Of a stretch of 64,000 nt of DNA, positions 34,846-43,599 are shown piece by piece. Source of the DNA: Streptomyces sp. NBC_00568 (GTDB taxonomy: Bacteria > Actinomycetota > Actinomycetes > Streptomycetales > Streptomycetaceae); the NCBI RefSeq assembly GCF_026341855.1, contig NZ_JAPENW010000001.1, positions 7,059,001 through 7,123,000 on the forward strand, in the 5' to 3' direction. The translations under genes were made by a program, and so were the position numbers. The notes under the pieces were generated by a model. That model did no database searches, was not told the origin of the DNA, and was given only the letters and a program-made list of their open reading frames with translations. Numbering within the stretch: position 1 is the first letter of the stretch; every line of letters begins with the position of its first letter.

Positions 34846-35298
34846 TCAGGCCTCCAGCTCGATGCCGATCACCGGGGGCTCGTGGAGTGAGTTGTGGACG
34901 GTGCAGTGGGAGGCGACCGCGAGCATCGCCGCGTGGCGCTGGGCGGACAGCGCGGGTGGCGGGACGATGACCAGGCGTATGGACTCGACGCGCGCCGGAC
35001 GGTCCGTGGCCATGGTGAAACCCGTGCGGACCCGCAGTCCGGCCCGCGGCAGACCGTGGCGCTGGAGGTAGCGGCCCGCGTAGAAGGCCACACAGGTGGC
35101 CAGTGACGCGGCGAACAACTCGACGGGGGTCGGCGCGGTGTCCGTTCCGCCCGCGTCCACGGGCTGGTCGACCAGGAGCCGGTGACCTCGGATGTCCACC
35201 GCGTACGCGTCACCGTGCACGTGGGTGACGTCCAACTCGTGAACGACTGTTCCCTGCGGCTCTCGCTCGGTCGTCGTATCCGGTGCTGCGCTTGTCAT
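34846..35298 (-). CDS. OsmC-family peroxiredoxin-like protein
   Basis: 150 residues. The two family cysteines lie in LATCVAFYAGRYL (about 69) and SHCTVHNSL (about 131), and the TPVELFAASLA segment is typical. OsmC/Ohr proteins reduce organic hydroperoxides through a thiol pair. GGGGAGG precedes ATG 35298. It has its own palindromic site at 35389. Confidence 0.9.
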   Translation of the reverse strand: MTSAAPDTTTEREPQGTVVHELDVTHVHGDAYAVDIRGHRLLVDQPVDAGGTDTAPTPVELFAASLATCVAFYAGRYLQRHGLPRAGLRVRTGFTMATDRPARVESIRLVIVPPPALSAQRHAAMLAVASHCTVHNSLHEPPVIGIELEA

Positions 35299-35359
35299 GG
35301 CCGGCCTCCCCGGACGATGTTCCTGCTGTTCGGTTCCAGTGGAACGCGGACGGCACGGC

Positions 35360-35402
35360 GGGCCGATGAGCCGATCGGGTGCGAACAGGGACCGTTCGGC
35401 CC
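35360..35402. promoter_or_regulatory. DevR/OsdR-type sites upstream of OsmC
   Basis: GGACCGTTCGGCCC (35389-35402) is near perfect. GGGCCGATGAGCCG (35360-35373) and GAGCCGATCGGGTG (35368-35381) are weaker companions, with centres 29 and 21 bp away. Confidence 0.55.
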
Positions 35403-35586
35403 CGGTGCGGTTCGGCGGAGCGGGCGGACCGCACCACGACGCTCAACCGCCGTCCGCACCGACGACGCAACGCGAGCCCGGCCGGCCACCGCAGGAGGCG
35501 ACAACGACGAGCATCTGCGGGCCACCCTGCTAGGACCGACGCGGACGGAGCTGTCCGCACCGGCGAAGCCAGGCTCACTGTCACTC

Positions 35587-35993
35587 TCACTCCTCGCCGA
35601 CCTCGGTGAGGAGACAGCCGACGCCCACCACGCCCTCGACGCCACGCACCAGGCGGACGGCAATCGGTATGAGCGAGGTGTGGCGTCGGCATGCACGGTG
35701 ACGGCCGGCGTGCTCATCAGCTCCTCGGCGCTCACCGCTCCGGCCTTGGCCAGATCGGACAGCCGGCGCTGCTGGGTGACGCGGTCAGGATCGCTGTCCC
35801 GGAACTCCTCCTTGGGCAGCAGGTCGGCCTCGGACACCAGCCCGATCACCCGACCGTCGCCCTCCAGTACGGGAAGTGCGCTGACCTGCCACCGCTCCAT
35901 GCGTTCGATGATGTCCTTGAACAGGGCCTTGCGGCCCACCGCGACGACGGCACCCGTCATCACGTCACCCACCCGGTGAGGGCTGCTCCGCAT
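35587..35993 (-). pseudogene. CBS-BON protein with internal deletion and frameshift
   Basis: From ATG 35993 (GAGGAGAAG upstream) the first CBS domain is intact (VSALPVLEGDGRVIGLVSEADLL) and the second starts normally (AEELMSTPAVTVHADAT). It then jumps, in another frame, to IPIAVRLVRGVEGVVGV, which is the end of a BON domain, and stops at 35587. About 90 residues, most of CBS 2 and the start of BON, are lost. The original frame instead runs on as nonsense into the intergenic region. Confidence 0.7.
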
Positions 35994-36020
35994 GGTCTTC
36001 TCCTCACAGGGCCCGGGAGG

Positions 36021-36479
36021 TCATGTCAGGCCGCCGCTGCCGTAGGGGGCGTACAGGTCAAGCAGCCGGACTCGGGAGGCGTGCAGCCGTTGGGCGACCA
36101 CCCGTCCGACCCAGACCGCGACCGCCCGGCCGAACTCGGGGTCCTCGGCGCACAGCGTCCGAACGGCCTCGGCGTCGAACACCCAGGCCCGTACCGGACT
36201 CATCGCCTCTGCGCCCAACTGCCAGATGTACGGCGTGAAGTGCCAGGACCAGCCGACGAGTTCGCCGTGCCCGAGCGTCTCGATCACGGCGGGCCGCCGA
36301 CCGGGTATGTGCAGGTCGAGCGCGACGGTGCCGGTGCGCACGATCCAGAAGCGGTCGGCGCGCCTGCCTTCCTCGAACAGGCGGGTCCCAGCCTCGAAGG
36401 AGACCTCGCGGGCCAGGTGAATCAAGCGTTCGCGATGCACGGGCTCAAGAGCCGTGTTCATGGTGGTGGCGGAAGTCAT
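36021..36479 (-). CDS. Cyclic-nucleotide-binding-domain protein without DNA-binding domain
   Basis: 152 residues from ATG 36479 (MTSATTMNTALEPV), with GAAGGGAG nine bases upstream. The fold follows a Crp-type sensor domain: FEAGTRLFEEGRRADRFWIVRTGTVAL, then a GHGELVGW segment, and a helix AVWVGRVVAQRLHASRVRLLDL near the end. There is no helix-turn-helix after it, so it cannot act as a classical Crp regulator; protein-level sensing is possible. It is 27 bp ahead of the broken CBS gene, under the tandem site at 36541-36574. Confidence 0.82.
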   Translation of the reverse strand: MTSATTMNTALEPVHRERLIHLAREVSFEAGTRLFEEGRRADRFWIVRTGTVALDLHIPGRRPAVIETLGHGELVGWSWHFTPYIWQLGAEAMSPVRAWVFDAEAVRTLCAEDPEFGRAVAVWVGRVVAQRLHASRVRLLDLYAPYGSGGLT

Positions 36480-36540
36480 TGCACCGGCTCCCTTCATGAG
36501 TGGTGCTTCCAGACTGAGCGCGTCCGGGTTCCGGCGCCAC

Positions 36541-36574
36541 AGGCCGCTCGGGCCTGGCCAGGGACATTCGGGCA
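36541..36574. promoter_or_regulatory. Tandem DevR/OsdR-type operator
   Basis: AGGCCGCTCGGGCC (36541-36554) and GGGACATTCGGGCA (36561-36574) have centres 20 bp apart, 61 bp before the cNMP-binding-domain gene. Another site, GGGCTGTTCGGCTC, is at 36634-36647. Confidence 0.6.
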
Positions 36575-36647
36575 CACCTGCGCAAAGGCAGGGTCACGTC
36601 GCAAGAGAAGGGGGCCGGGCAGACCGCGTCAGTGGGCTGTTCGGCTC

Positions 36648-37348
36648 ATTCCGAGGCGTTCACCACCCCTCACACCGGCAGAACACGCAGGGGAAGGAAG
36701 GACACCGTGAGTGTGCCCAGGTGCATCGCCGTCTGGGATCTGTCCCGGCACGACGGGAACGTCGGCCGGGCCCGTGCTGTCCCGCCGGCGCCGGCGGGCG
36801 CTGGAGCAGACCTTCCCGCCCGGCACGCGTGCGGCGGAGAGCACCCCGGATCCGGGGCGGCTGATTCAGCTGCGAGATGGCACGAGACCGACCGTCGTCC
36901 AGCAAGCGCCCGTACCCGGCTTGGGTAGCCCGGCCGTATCCGCCGACCCTAACTGGACCGCAGACGGGAACGCGCGCACGCCCTGATCTCGCGCCCGATC
37001 GGTGAGGCAGTGGAAGCGGGCTGGGAGTTGAATCCTCCGGTACTGGACCGCCGAGGCTCGCGGCATCGGCGACGGCATGGCTGGACGGGAGCCACCCGCT
37101 TCTCGCGGATCCGAATTGCGCGGTGCGCGGCTGCCGGCCGCTTCTCCGCGTCTCGAAAGGGGGTCCTTCCCGTCACTACCAGCACATCACGCGCCTTCCC
37201 GTTCCACCAGGGCCGATCGACCCTGAACGAGGTGCAAGCCGGTCCCACGGCGGGAAGTCGGCCAACATCGCCCGCCACGCGAACGGCCGGAGCGCACCTT
37301 GGCGCCGTCGCGGGGGTGCGCTCCGGCATGGGCAGAGAAGATCCGGTC
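36648..37348. other. 700-bp stretch with no supported gene
   Basis: Only short frames without convincing ribosome sites or protein signatures are present on either strand. It looks like degraded sequence between two regulon segments. Confidence 0.45.
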
Positions 37349-37528
37349 ATGACCGACGCGACACAAGCAGTCCTTGAGGGCGGCCCTGATGATCTTCCTG
37401 AGCGGATCGTTTCGGTTCCGGCGCCCGACCTCGACATCAAAGTGTCGTTCCGCGGAGGGTACGAGCACTTCCGGGCCACGACGCGTCAGCAGGAGACCGA
37501 GCAGGGCCAGTTGCCCGTCTATGAGTGA
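37349..37528 (+). CDS. DUF5988-like small protein, apparently cut short by a stop codon
   Basis: 59 residues from ATG 37349. LEGGPDDLPERIV and RGGYEHFRATTR...LPVYE match a small Streptomyces family I recall as DUF5988. Members normally continue VYEWWERT; here TGA stands where the first TGG is expected and the following codons still read WERTEL. The loss is only about ten residues and may not destroy function. Role unknown. Confidence 0.6.
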   Translation: MTDATQAVLEGGPDDLPERIVSVPAPDLDIKVSFRGGYEHFRATTRQQETEQGQLPVYE

Positions 37529-37764
37529 TGGGAGCGCACGGAGCTCCCTGGGTAGGCCGCTGCACGGAGCATGCGTCCGGACGGGAGTCGTCAGGCGACG
37601 AAGTTTCCCCGGGCCTGTGTCGTTGCCCGCAGTTCGGACAGCACCAGGAGGCAGCGTCCCGGTACCAGCTGGTTGGCGCCAGGGTCAGGCGTGGTCAGGC
37701 GCAACGCGAGGGAGCGGTCGGAAGCCGATCTGCCAGGACCGTCGCGCCGGCATCGCCTGCGACG

Positions 37765-40176
37765 TCACCGGGGCTCACTGTCGGGCACGACGAGCGAACA
37801 GGTTTCCCCGGGCGCGATGGTCACCGCCCGATCGGCCAGCATCACGCGAATCGCTGACTCCTCCGAGTCGGGAACGCTGATCTCCAGCCGGCCGCTCCGG
37901 CGCCGCACTCCGATGCCCCAGTGGCCGCGATAGTGCAGCGTAAAGCCGTATTCGGAGAGCGCCGGGAGAGGCACCGGGTCCAGCCACAGGGCGTCCTCGC
38001 GTGTTTCCAGCCCCGTGAGGCCGCGCTGGACCAGGTCGAGGGTGCCGGCCATGGCTCCCAGGTGAATGCCCTCGCCGGTGGTACCGCCCTGGATGTCGGC
38101 GATGTCGGCCTCCAGAGCCTCGTGGACGTACTGCCATGCGTCGGCCCGTCTGGCCTTGGCGAGGACCAGTCCGTGCACGAGTTCGCTGAGGGTGGAGCCG
38201 TGGCTGGTGCGCCGCAGGTAGTAGTCGACGGTTCTCCGCCAGATGTCGTCGTCCAGGTCGTATCCGAGACGCCGGAACAGCGCCGACAGTTCGGCGGGTG
38301 AGAACAGGTAACCGAGCATGAGGACATCGGCCTGCTTGGACGCCTTGTAGCGGTTGACCGTGTCGCCCTCGGCTTCCAGGATCCGGTCCAATCGGCGGAT
38401 GGCGCCGTACCGGGTGCGGTAGGCGTCCCAGTGCAGTTCGGCGAGGTCGTCGTAGCCCTCGAACTGGCTGATGACGCCCTGATGGAACGGCACGTGCAAT
38501 CGCCGGGAGACCTCCTCCCACTTCGGCGGTTCGTCGGCTTCCAGCCGCACCAGGGAGAACAGTTCGTCGCGGCGCCACGCGGGAAGCCGCGCCAGGAGTT
38601 CCAGGGTGCGGGTGATGACCCAGGCGGCGGTGACGTTGGTGTACGCGTTGTCGTCCAGTCCAGGCCGTTCCGCGCCCGGGTAGCTGTCGTGGTACTCGTC
38701 GGGGCCGACGACCCCGTGAATCCGGTAGCGGCCCGTTGCGGGGTCGAGGACGGCAAGGTCCGCCCAGAAGCGCGCGATCTGAACCAGCGTCTCCGCACCC
38801 TTGGTGTGCAGGTATTCCGTGTCTCCGGTGGCTTCGCAGTACTGCCAAACGTTGTAGGCGATCGCCGAGCCCACGTGGTACTGGAGCCGGGAGTGGTCCG
38901 GCAGCCAGCGGCCCGAGGCGGGGTTGAGATGCCACTCCTGGCTCTCCTCGCGGCCGTCGCTGCCGCTCTGCCAGGGGTACATGGCCCCGGCTCGGCCGGC
39001 CGTGGCGGCCGCTCTGCAGGCCCGCGGGAGACGCCGGTGGCGGTAGTCGAGCAGGGCCCGGGAGATCTCCGGGAAGTGCAGGTTGAGATACGGCAGGACG
39101 AAGAGCTCGTCCCAGAAGACATGGCCCCGGTACGCCTCGCCGTGCAGTCCGCGGGCGGGGACACCCACGTCCAGATCCGCGGTGTGTGGTGACAGCGTCT
39201 GGAGTACGTGGAAGAGGTGGAAGCGCAGGATGCGGCCCGCCTCGCCCGGCACCTGGAGGTCCGTTCGCCGCCAGAGCCGTTCCCATGCGGCCACGTGGGA
39301 GTCGAGCAGATCGGCGAAGCCTGGGGCTGTGGACACTCGGTCGACCGCTTCGCCCAGCGGATCGCTGATCGCCGGGTCCCGTGAGGTGTGCAGTGCCACG
39401 GTCTTTTCCACGGTGACGGGTCGGCCGGGGGCGATCGGCACGATCAGGCGGTGAACGGCCCGGTGGCGGGCCGGACGCAGCACCGATGAGAGCGGGGACC
39501 GGTCGGCGAGGATCGCTGTCCGGGAGGCCAGGGCGACGGTGATGTCCGATGTGCTGGTCCGGCAGCTCAGCCAGACGATGTGGGGGTCTTCCGCACCGGT
39601 CCGCACCTGGGTCACATGGTGACGGTTGAGGGCGCGGTATCGGTGCACGTTGGCGTTGAGCACCTCGCCGTCCAGGGAGCTCTCGATCTCGATCTCCCCC
39701 GACCAGTCCCCGGCTGTGAAGACCGTCCGCAGGGCGGCCAGATGCGGATCCCCCATGTGTACCAAGCGGGTCTGCTCGACGCTCAGCGAGCGAGTACCGC
39801 CGTCCCGGTGGCGGAAGGACCGGGTGAGCGTGCCGCGCCGCAGATCCAAGGTGTGCCGGTGGTCCAGGAAGGCGTGCTCGCTCGGAGAGAACCAAGGACC
39901 CCACGCTCCCGCGGCGCGGCGCAGACGGAACCGGAGAAGCAGCCAGTTCGGGATGTTGACGCGGTCCTCGTTCACCACCTGCCGCCCCGACACCGTCGAC
40001 TCAAGACGGTTGTAGCAGCCGGCCACATACGTTCCCGGACAGTGCACCAGGCCGGCCCGGCACTCGGGCAGCGCGCCCCGAGTCGCGAAGTAGCCGTTGC
40101 CGAGCGTGCAGAGCGATTCACGCAACCGCTCGGCGGCGGGATCGTAGCCTGTCCACTCCCATGTCCACTCCGACAT
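37765..40176 (-). CDS. Glycoside hydrolase family 65 protein (trehalose/kojibiose phosphorylase-like)
   Basis: 803 residues from ATG 40176 (MSEWTWEWTGYDP), with GGACAGGTGG upstream. A beta-sandwich N-terminus is followed by an (alpha/alpha)6 barrel. The general-acid glutamate lies in VGPDEYHDSYPG (about 480) and the phosphate-binding KASKQADV segment near 600 suggests a phosphorylase, not a hydrolase. M. tuberculosis Rv2006, in the DevR regulon, has the same GH65 fold joined to a phosphatase domain that is absent here. It is 56 bp after a USP gene on the same strand and would draw on disaccharide stores. Confidence 0.88.
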   Translation of the reverse strand: MSEWTWEWTGYDPAAERLRESLCTLGNGYFATRGALPECRAGLVHCPGTYVAGCYNRLESTVSGRQVVNEDRVNIPNWLLLRFRLRRAAGAWGPWFSPSEHAFLDHRHTLDLRRGTLTRSFRHRDGGTRSLSVEQTRLVHMGDPHLAALRTVFTAGDWSGEIEIESSLDGEVLNANVHRYRALNRHHVTQVRTGAEDPHIVWLSCRTSTSDITVALASRTAILADRSPLSSVLRPARHRAVHRLIVPIAPGRPVTVEKTVALHTSRDPAISDPLGEAVDRVSTAPGFADLLDSHVAAWERLWRRTDLQVPGEAGRILRFHLFHVLQTLSPHTADLDVGVPARGLHGEAYRGHVFWDELFVLPYLNLHFPEISRALLDYRHRRLPRACRAAATAGRAGAMYPWQSGSDGREESQEWHLNPASGRWLPDHSRLQYHVGSAIAYNVWQYCEATGDTEYLHTKGAETLVQIARFWADLAVLDPATGRYRIHGVVGPDEYHDSYPGAERPGLDDNAYTNVTAAWVITRTLELLARLPAWRRDELFSLVRLEADEPPKWEEVSRRLHVPFHQGVISQFEGYDDLAELHWDAYRTRYGAIRRLDRILEAEGDTVNRYKASKQADVLMLGYLFSPAELSALFRRLGYDLDDDIWRRTVDYYLRRTSHGSTLSELVHGLVLAKARRADAWQYVHEALEADIADIQGGTTGEGIHLGAMAGTLDLVQRGLTGLETREDALWLDPVPLPALSEYGFTLHYRGHWGIGVRRRSGRLEISVPDSEESAIRVMLADRAVTIAPGETCSLVVPDSEPR

Positions 40177-40232
40177 TCGCCACCTGTCCCTCTCCTCCGG
40201 AGGTCGTGGGGCCCAGCGGTGTGCGGCCGTCC

Positions 40233-41108
40233 TCAGACCGGTTGGGGGACGACGGCGACCGGGCACTCCGAGTGGTGCAGCAGAGTGTGGGCGACCCTGC
40301 CCAACTGCAGGCCGAAGTGGCCGTGCCGACGCTGAGCGCCGACGACGACCAGGTCGGCCTGGGCCGCGGCCTCCAGCAGGACGCGGTGCGTGGGGCCTTC
40401 GACGGTACGGCGACGGACATCGACCCGGGGGTGCTCCCGTACGGCCTCGCGCAACGCGTCATCGAGGCCGGCCGTGGCCCGCTCCTCGCGCAGTCGGGCG
40501 GCGTCATCGGCGAGCAGCATGTGGTCCACGGGCTCTTGCGACGGGTTGCGCCAGGCCCGTACCGCCGTCAGACCGCATCCGCGCGCCTGAGCTTCGCGGA
40601 GGGCGAACCGCACGGCTGCCGCTCCGCCCGCCGCCGCACCGACGCCGACCACGACGCGCCCGAGGCCCCCGAGGCGGTTGGATTCCGCGCCCCGGATCAC
40701 CATGACGGGGCAGACGGCGCGTGCCGCCACCGCGAGGCTGACCGAGCCCAGCAGCATCCCGGCGATCTCGCCACGCCCACGGGAACCCGTGACCAGGGCG
40801 AACGCCTCGGGTGCCGCACGCAGCAGGGCGGACACGGCGTCCTCCGCGAGTGCCCTGCCCGACACGTTCACCTCGGGATCGCGACGCCGTGCCCGCTCCA
40901 CACAGGACGCGACGATGTGTTCGGCCATGACCTCCTCAGCGGAGCGGCCGGTGCTGAAGGACGGCTGGACTCCCTCGTAGGTCTCCCACCGCGAGGCATG
41001 GACAAGATGCAAAGGAATTCGGTGTCGTACCGCTTCGTCCACCGCCCAGTCGACCGCCAGCAGACTGGAATCCGAACCGTCGATGCCCACGACCAGCGGA
41101 AGTTCCAT
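40233..41108 (-). CDS. Universal stress protein, two UspA domains (type B)
   Basis: 291 residues from ATG 41108 (MELPLVVGIDGSDSS). Domain 1 loop GSRGRGEIAGMLLGS; domain 2 ends QLGRVAHTLLHHSECPVAVVPQ. It is very like the copy at 27919. It leads the GH65 gene; only imperfect palindromes lie upstream, at 41176-41209. Confidence 0.92.
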   Translation of the reverse strand: MELPLVVGIDGSDSSLLAVDWAVDEAVRHRIPLHLVHASRWETYEGVQPSFSTGRSAEEVMAEHIVASCVERARRRDPEVNVSGRALAEDAVSALLRAAPEAFALVTGSRGRGEIAGMLLGSVSLAVAARAVCPVMVIRGAESNRLGGLGRVVVGVGAAAGGAAAVRFALREAQARGCGLTAVRAWRNPSQEPVDHMLLADDAARLREERATAGLDDALREAVREHPRVDVRRRTVEGPTHRVLLEAAAQADLVVVGAQRRHGHFGLQLGRVAHTLLHHSECPVAVVPQPV

Positions 41109-41175
41109 CGTCGTCACCGCCTTGGCTCCGTCCAGCTGCCGAGAGTTCTGTGAATACCGTCGCACTGCCTGCGTG

Positions 41176-41209
41176 GGGCCGCGACACGCGACCGGGACCG
41201 GTTCGGGCG
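41176..41209. promoter_or_regulatory. Weak DevR/OsdR-type sites
   Basis: GGGCCGCGACACGC (41176-41189) keeps only the left half. GACCGGTTCGGGCG (41196-41209) is diverged, but the centre spacing of 20 bp is preserved. Confidence 0.35.
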
Positions 41210-41343
41210 GATCCGCGCACAGCGTGAGTGATGCGATGACCGCTGCGCCGAGCGTCCCGTCAGCGGCGTGGAGGTCGTGGTGGGCTTCGGGTCCCGGATC
41301 AGCGTCGAGGCTTCCGGAGGGCGTGGAAGCGGACCGTCACCGT

Positions 41344-42270
41344 CTACTGCTCGGCCGCGGTGATACGGCGGCCCGTGAGGCTCGTGGGCTGGATCGACAC
41401 CCACATCTCGCGCGCACCGCCCGCCCAGGGTGCGGTGTGCGCGTCTCGGGTGAGCCTGGCGACGGCCTCGGGGTCCGTCACGAGCTCGGCGGGTCCGACG
41501 GCGAGCACGCTCCAGCCCTGGCTCAGAGCCTCGTCCACGTGGTCGACCTCGAAGGCGACCTCAGTCGTTCCTGCGGCGGCCGCGGTCACGGAGCCGGGGG
41601 CGGTCCGGAAGACGATGGCGTCATCGACGACGTCGTAATTGACCGGAACGACCGCCGGGCTGCCGTCGGACGGCGACACCGCGACGCGCCCCACGCCGTG
41701 CGTCGAGAGCAGGGTGCGGCATTCGCCCACGCCGAGGTCCCGCAGCTGGGGGTGCAGCAGCGCGTAGCCCTGCCCGGGCGGGAGATCGGTACCTCCACCA
41801 CGCAGAGCGGTGACCGTGGTGCCCAGTGCGTCGGCCAGTCTGATGAGCGTCGCCAGGGTCGGGTCGGCGGGCCGTTCCTCCACGTAGGCGAGGTAACCCG
41901 GTGACATGTGGGCGCGGCCGGCCGTCTCCTCCCGGCTGAGCCCCTGTCTCCGCCGTTCGACGGCCACCCGCCGGCCGATGTCGCCCGGGCCGGGTGCACC
42001 GGCCGGTGGGGCGGCGGTGGACAGCACGTCCGCCTCTCCCGTGCTCGGCTGCGAGTCACGCTTGGCCGTCGGCTCTTCCTGCTCGAGATGGCGGACGTGG
42101 GCATCGGGTCCGGGAAAGACGAGCGTCACCTCGCCGGTGTCCGACCAGCGCACGTCGTACGGGGGCGCTCCGTCCTCGTGGTGGAGTCCGACGATCTCGC
42201 CGTCGCGTCTGGCGGCGCCGGTCGCCTGGCTCTCGATGACGAGTTGGTCGCCGAGGTGAGCTCGCATCAT
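41344..42270 (-). CDS. DUF1918 / XRE helix-turn-helix / PPOX-like triple fusion
   Basis: 308 residues from ATG 42270 (a second ATG follows at once), with GAGAGGG upstream. Residues 1-62 are DUF1918 (LGDQLVIESQ...GAPPYDVRWSDTGEVTLVFPGPDAHV), the fold of M. tuberculosis Rv0569, which is DevR-induced. Residues 95-160 are a Cro-type helix-turn-helix (GRRVAVERRRQGLSREETA). Residues 180-305 are the PPOX-like barrel (LSTHGVGRVAV, PVNYDVVDDAIVF, GWSVLAVGPAELVTD). The last two parts match the protein at 10.7 kb. A small SH3-like domain, a DNA-binding domain and a flavin/F420 barrel in one chain suggest a redox-responsive regulator; the ligand and targets are unknown. Confidence 0.85.
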   Translation of the reverse strand: MMRAHLGDQLVIESQATGAARRDGEIVGLHHEDGAPPYDVRWSDTGEVTLVFPGPDAHVRHLEQEEPTAKRDSQPSTGEADVLSTAAPPAGAPGPGDIGRRVAVERRRQGLSREETAGRAHMSPGYLAYVEERPADPTLATLIRLADALGTTVTALRGGGTDLPPGQGYALLHPQLRDLGVGECRTLLSTHGVGRVAVSPSDGSPAVVPVNYDVVDDAIVFRTAPGSVTAAAAGTTEVAFEVDHVDEALSQGWSVLAVGPAELVTDPEAVARLTRDAHTAPWAGGAREMWVSIQPTSLTGRRITAAEQ

Positions 42271-42331
42271 CGCCGCCCTCTCATCAGAATGGTGGTGTAT
42301 CCAACCTGCCACGCGGGACACAGCGCCGCAC

Positions 42332-42345
42332 GGGGCGGCGGTCCC
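42332..42345. promoter_or_regulatory. Candidate operator between divergent genes
   Basis: GGGGCGGCGGTCCC lies between the DUF1918-XRE-PPOX and CBS-BON genes; GGGACACAGCGCCG at 42315-42328 is a weak partner. Confidence 0.4.
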
Positions 42346-42382
42346 GTATCCGCGAGGTGGGCGGCGTGTACCGGGAGGCGAC

Positions 42383-43060
42383 ATGCACCACCGAACGGTC
42401 GAGGAGCTCATGAGCCGGGACGTCGTCCGGGCGCGGCCTGAGACGCCGTTCAAGGAGCTCGTCAGGCTGCTGGAGGAGAACGACGTCACCGCCGTACCCG
42501 TGGTGGACAAGCTGGGCCGCCCGGCGGGTGTGGTCTCCGAGGCCGACCTGTTGCGCAAGAGCGCCGACCAGAGCGATCCGTCGGGCAGGACCCCCGTTCC
42601 GCACCTGGAGGCCTGGGAGCGGGCCAAGGCCGAGGGATCGCGGGCCGAGGAACTCATGACCGCTCCCGCGGTGTGCGCGCGTCCGGAGTGGACCGTGGTC
42701 GAGGCCGCCCGTCTCATGGAGACCCAGAACGTCAAGCGGCTGCCGGTGGTGGACGAGGCGGACCGGCTTGTCGGCGTCGTCAGCCGTGGGGATCTGCTGC
42801 GGATCTTCCTGCGCCGCGACGAGGCCATCCGAGAGGAGATCACCGGGGATCTTCTGCGGCACACCTTGGGGCTCGATCCACGGGACGTGACCGCAGAAGT
42901 GCGTGACGGGCGGGTCACCCTCACCGGCACCGTGGAGCACAGGAGTCTGATTCCCGTCATCGAGCAGTTGTGCCGAGGCGTCGACGGCGTGGTGTCGGTC
43001 TCGGGGAAACTCGGCTGCCGGACGGTGGAGGACGCCCGGGACGCGGAAACCGGCACCTGA
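42383..43060 (+). CDS. CBS-pair and BON-domain protein
   Basis: 225 residues. CBS 1 at about 8-60 (VTAVPVVDKLGRPAGVVSEADLL), CBS 2 at about 92-145 (VKRLPVVDEADRLVGVVSRGDLLRIFL), BON at about 155-215 (DVTAEVRDGRVTLTGTVEH). GGGAGGCGAC precedes ATG 42383. It is the intact paralogue of the broken gene at 35.6 kb and of the PPDK-linked copy at 20 kb. Confidence 0.92.
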   Translation: MHHRTVEELMSRDVVRARPETPFKELVRLLEENDVTAVPVVDKLGRPAGVVSEADLLRKSADQSDPSGRTPVPHLEAWERAKAEGSRAEELMTAPAVCARPEWTVVEAARLMETQNVKRLPVVDEADRLVGVVSRGDLLRIFLRRDEAIREEITGDLLRHTLGLDPRDVTAEVRDGRVTLTGTVEHRSLIPVIEQLCRGVDGVVSVSGKLGCRTVEDARDAETGT

Positions 43061-43108
43061 ACAGGGGGACGGGCCTGAAATCGTTGGGCCGTCGCCAGAT
43101 GCCGTCTG

Positions 43109-43136
43109 GGTCTATACGGGCCGGTCTATACGGGCC
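43109..43136. repeat. Perfect tandem duplication of 14 bp
   Basis: GGTCTATACGGGCC occurs twice head to tail (43109-43122, 43123-43136). The second copy contains the DUF1876 stop codon. Confidence 0.8.
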
Positions 43137-43413
43137 ATCCAAGCGGTTCAGGGGTGCTGGGCCGGTGCCCCGCGACGCCTTGGACGTCCCGCTCGGCGGC
43201 GTTGAGCAGTTGGTGGGCGAGGTCGTGCATGGCCCTGCCTGCCGCCAGTTCGTCGCCGATCTCCGGCACGTCCGTGTCCGTCGGACTGCAGTGCGCGGTT
43301 CCGCGGCCGGTGAGCGTCGTGGTGCCGGTGTCCAGCACGACGTGCGCCTTCGTTGTTCCGTCGTCGTCCTCGAAGAGGTGGAGACGTACGTTCCACTGTC
43401 CCGTGTGCGCCAT
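43126..43413 (-). CDS. DUF1876 protein (Rv1738/Rv2632c family)
   Basis: 95 residues from ATG 43413 with AGGAGAAGG upstream. NVRLHLFEDDDGTTKAHVVL, GRGTAHCSPTDTDVPEIGDELAAGRAM and the final helix LAHQLLNAAERD fit DUF1876. Its founding member Rv1738 is among the most strongly DevR-induced proteins and resembles ribosome hibernation factors in fold. The tail TPEPLGWPV is extra. Palindromes lie 117-172 bp upstream. Confidence 0.85.
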   Translation of the reverse strand: MAHTGQWNVRLHLFEDDDGTTKAHVVLDTGTTTLTGRGTAHCSPTDTDVPEIGDELAAGRAMHDLAHQLLNAAERDVQGVAGHRPSTPEPLGWPV

Positions 43414-43530
43414 CGCCTTCTCCTGGCCTGCGTGGCCGCGTCCTGCTGGACTCGGTGATTCGAGCGGCGCTCGAAGTGACGCCAGTGGACGGGCGAGATG
43501 TCCCGGCAAGAGGTGGTCGGCCTCCGGCAG

Positions 43531-43599
43531 GCGTCGGTCGGCCCCCTGGTCTTCCACGATCGAACGGCAGCGGACCCCGGTCACAGGGCCGAAGGTCCC
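43531..43599. promoter_or_regulatory. DevR/OsdR-type sites upstream of DUF1876 gene
   Basis: GGGCCGAAGGTCCC (43586-43599) is a near-perfect site and GCGTCGGTCGGCCC (43531-43544) a half-conserved one. Further G/C-rich halves follow at 43603-43620. No gene is seen in the 480-bp gap. Confidence 0.55.

Noticed and set aside
37010..37100. T-loop-like sequence suggesting a tRNA gene
   Set aside because: No cloverleaf could be formed by eye around it; no tRNA or rRNA gene was seen elsewhere in the window either.
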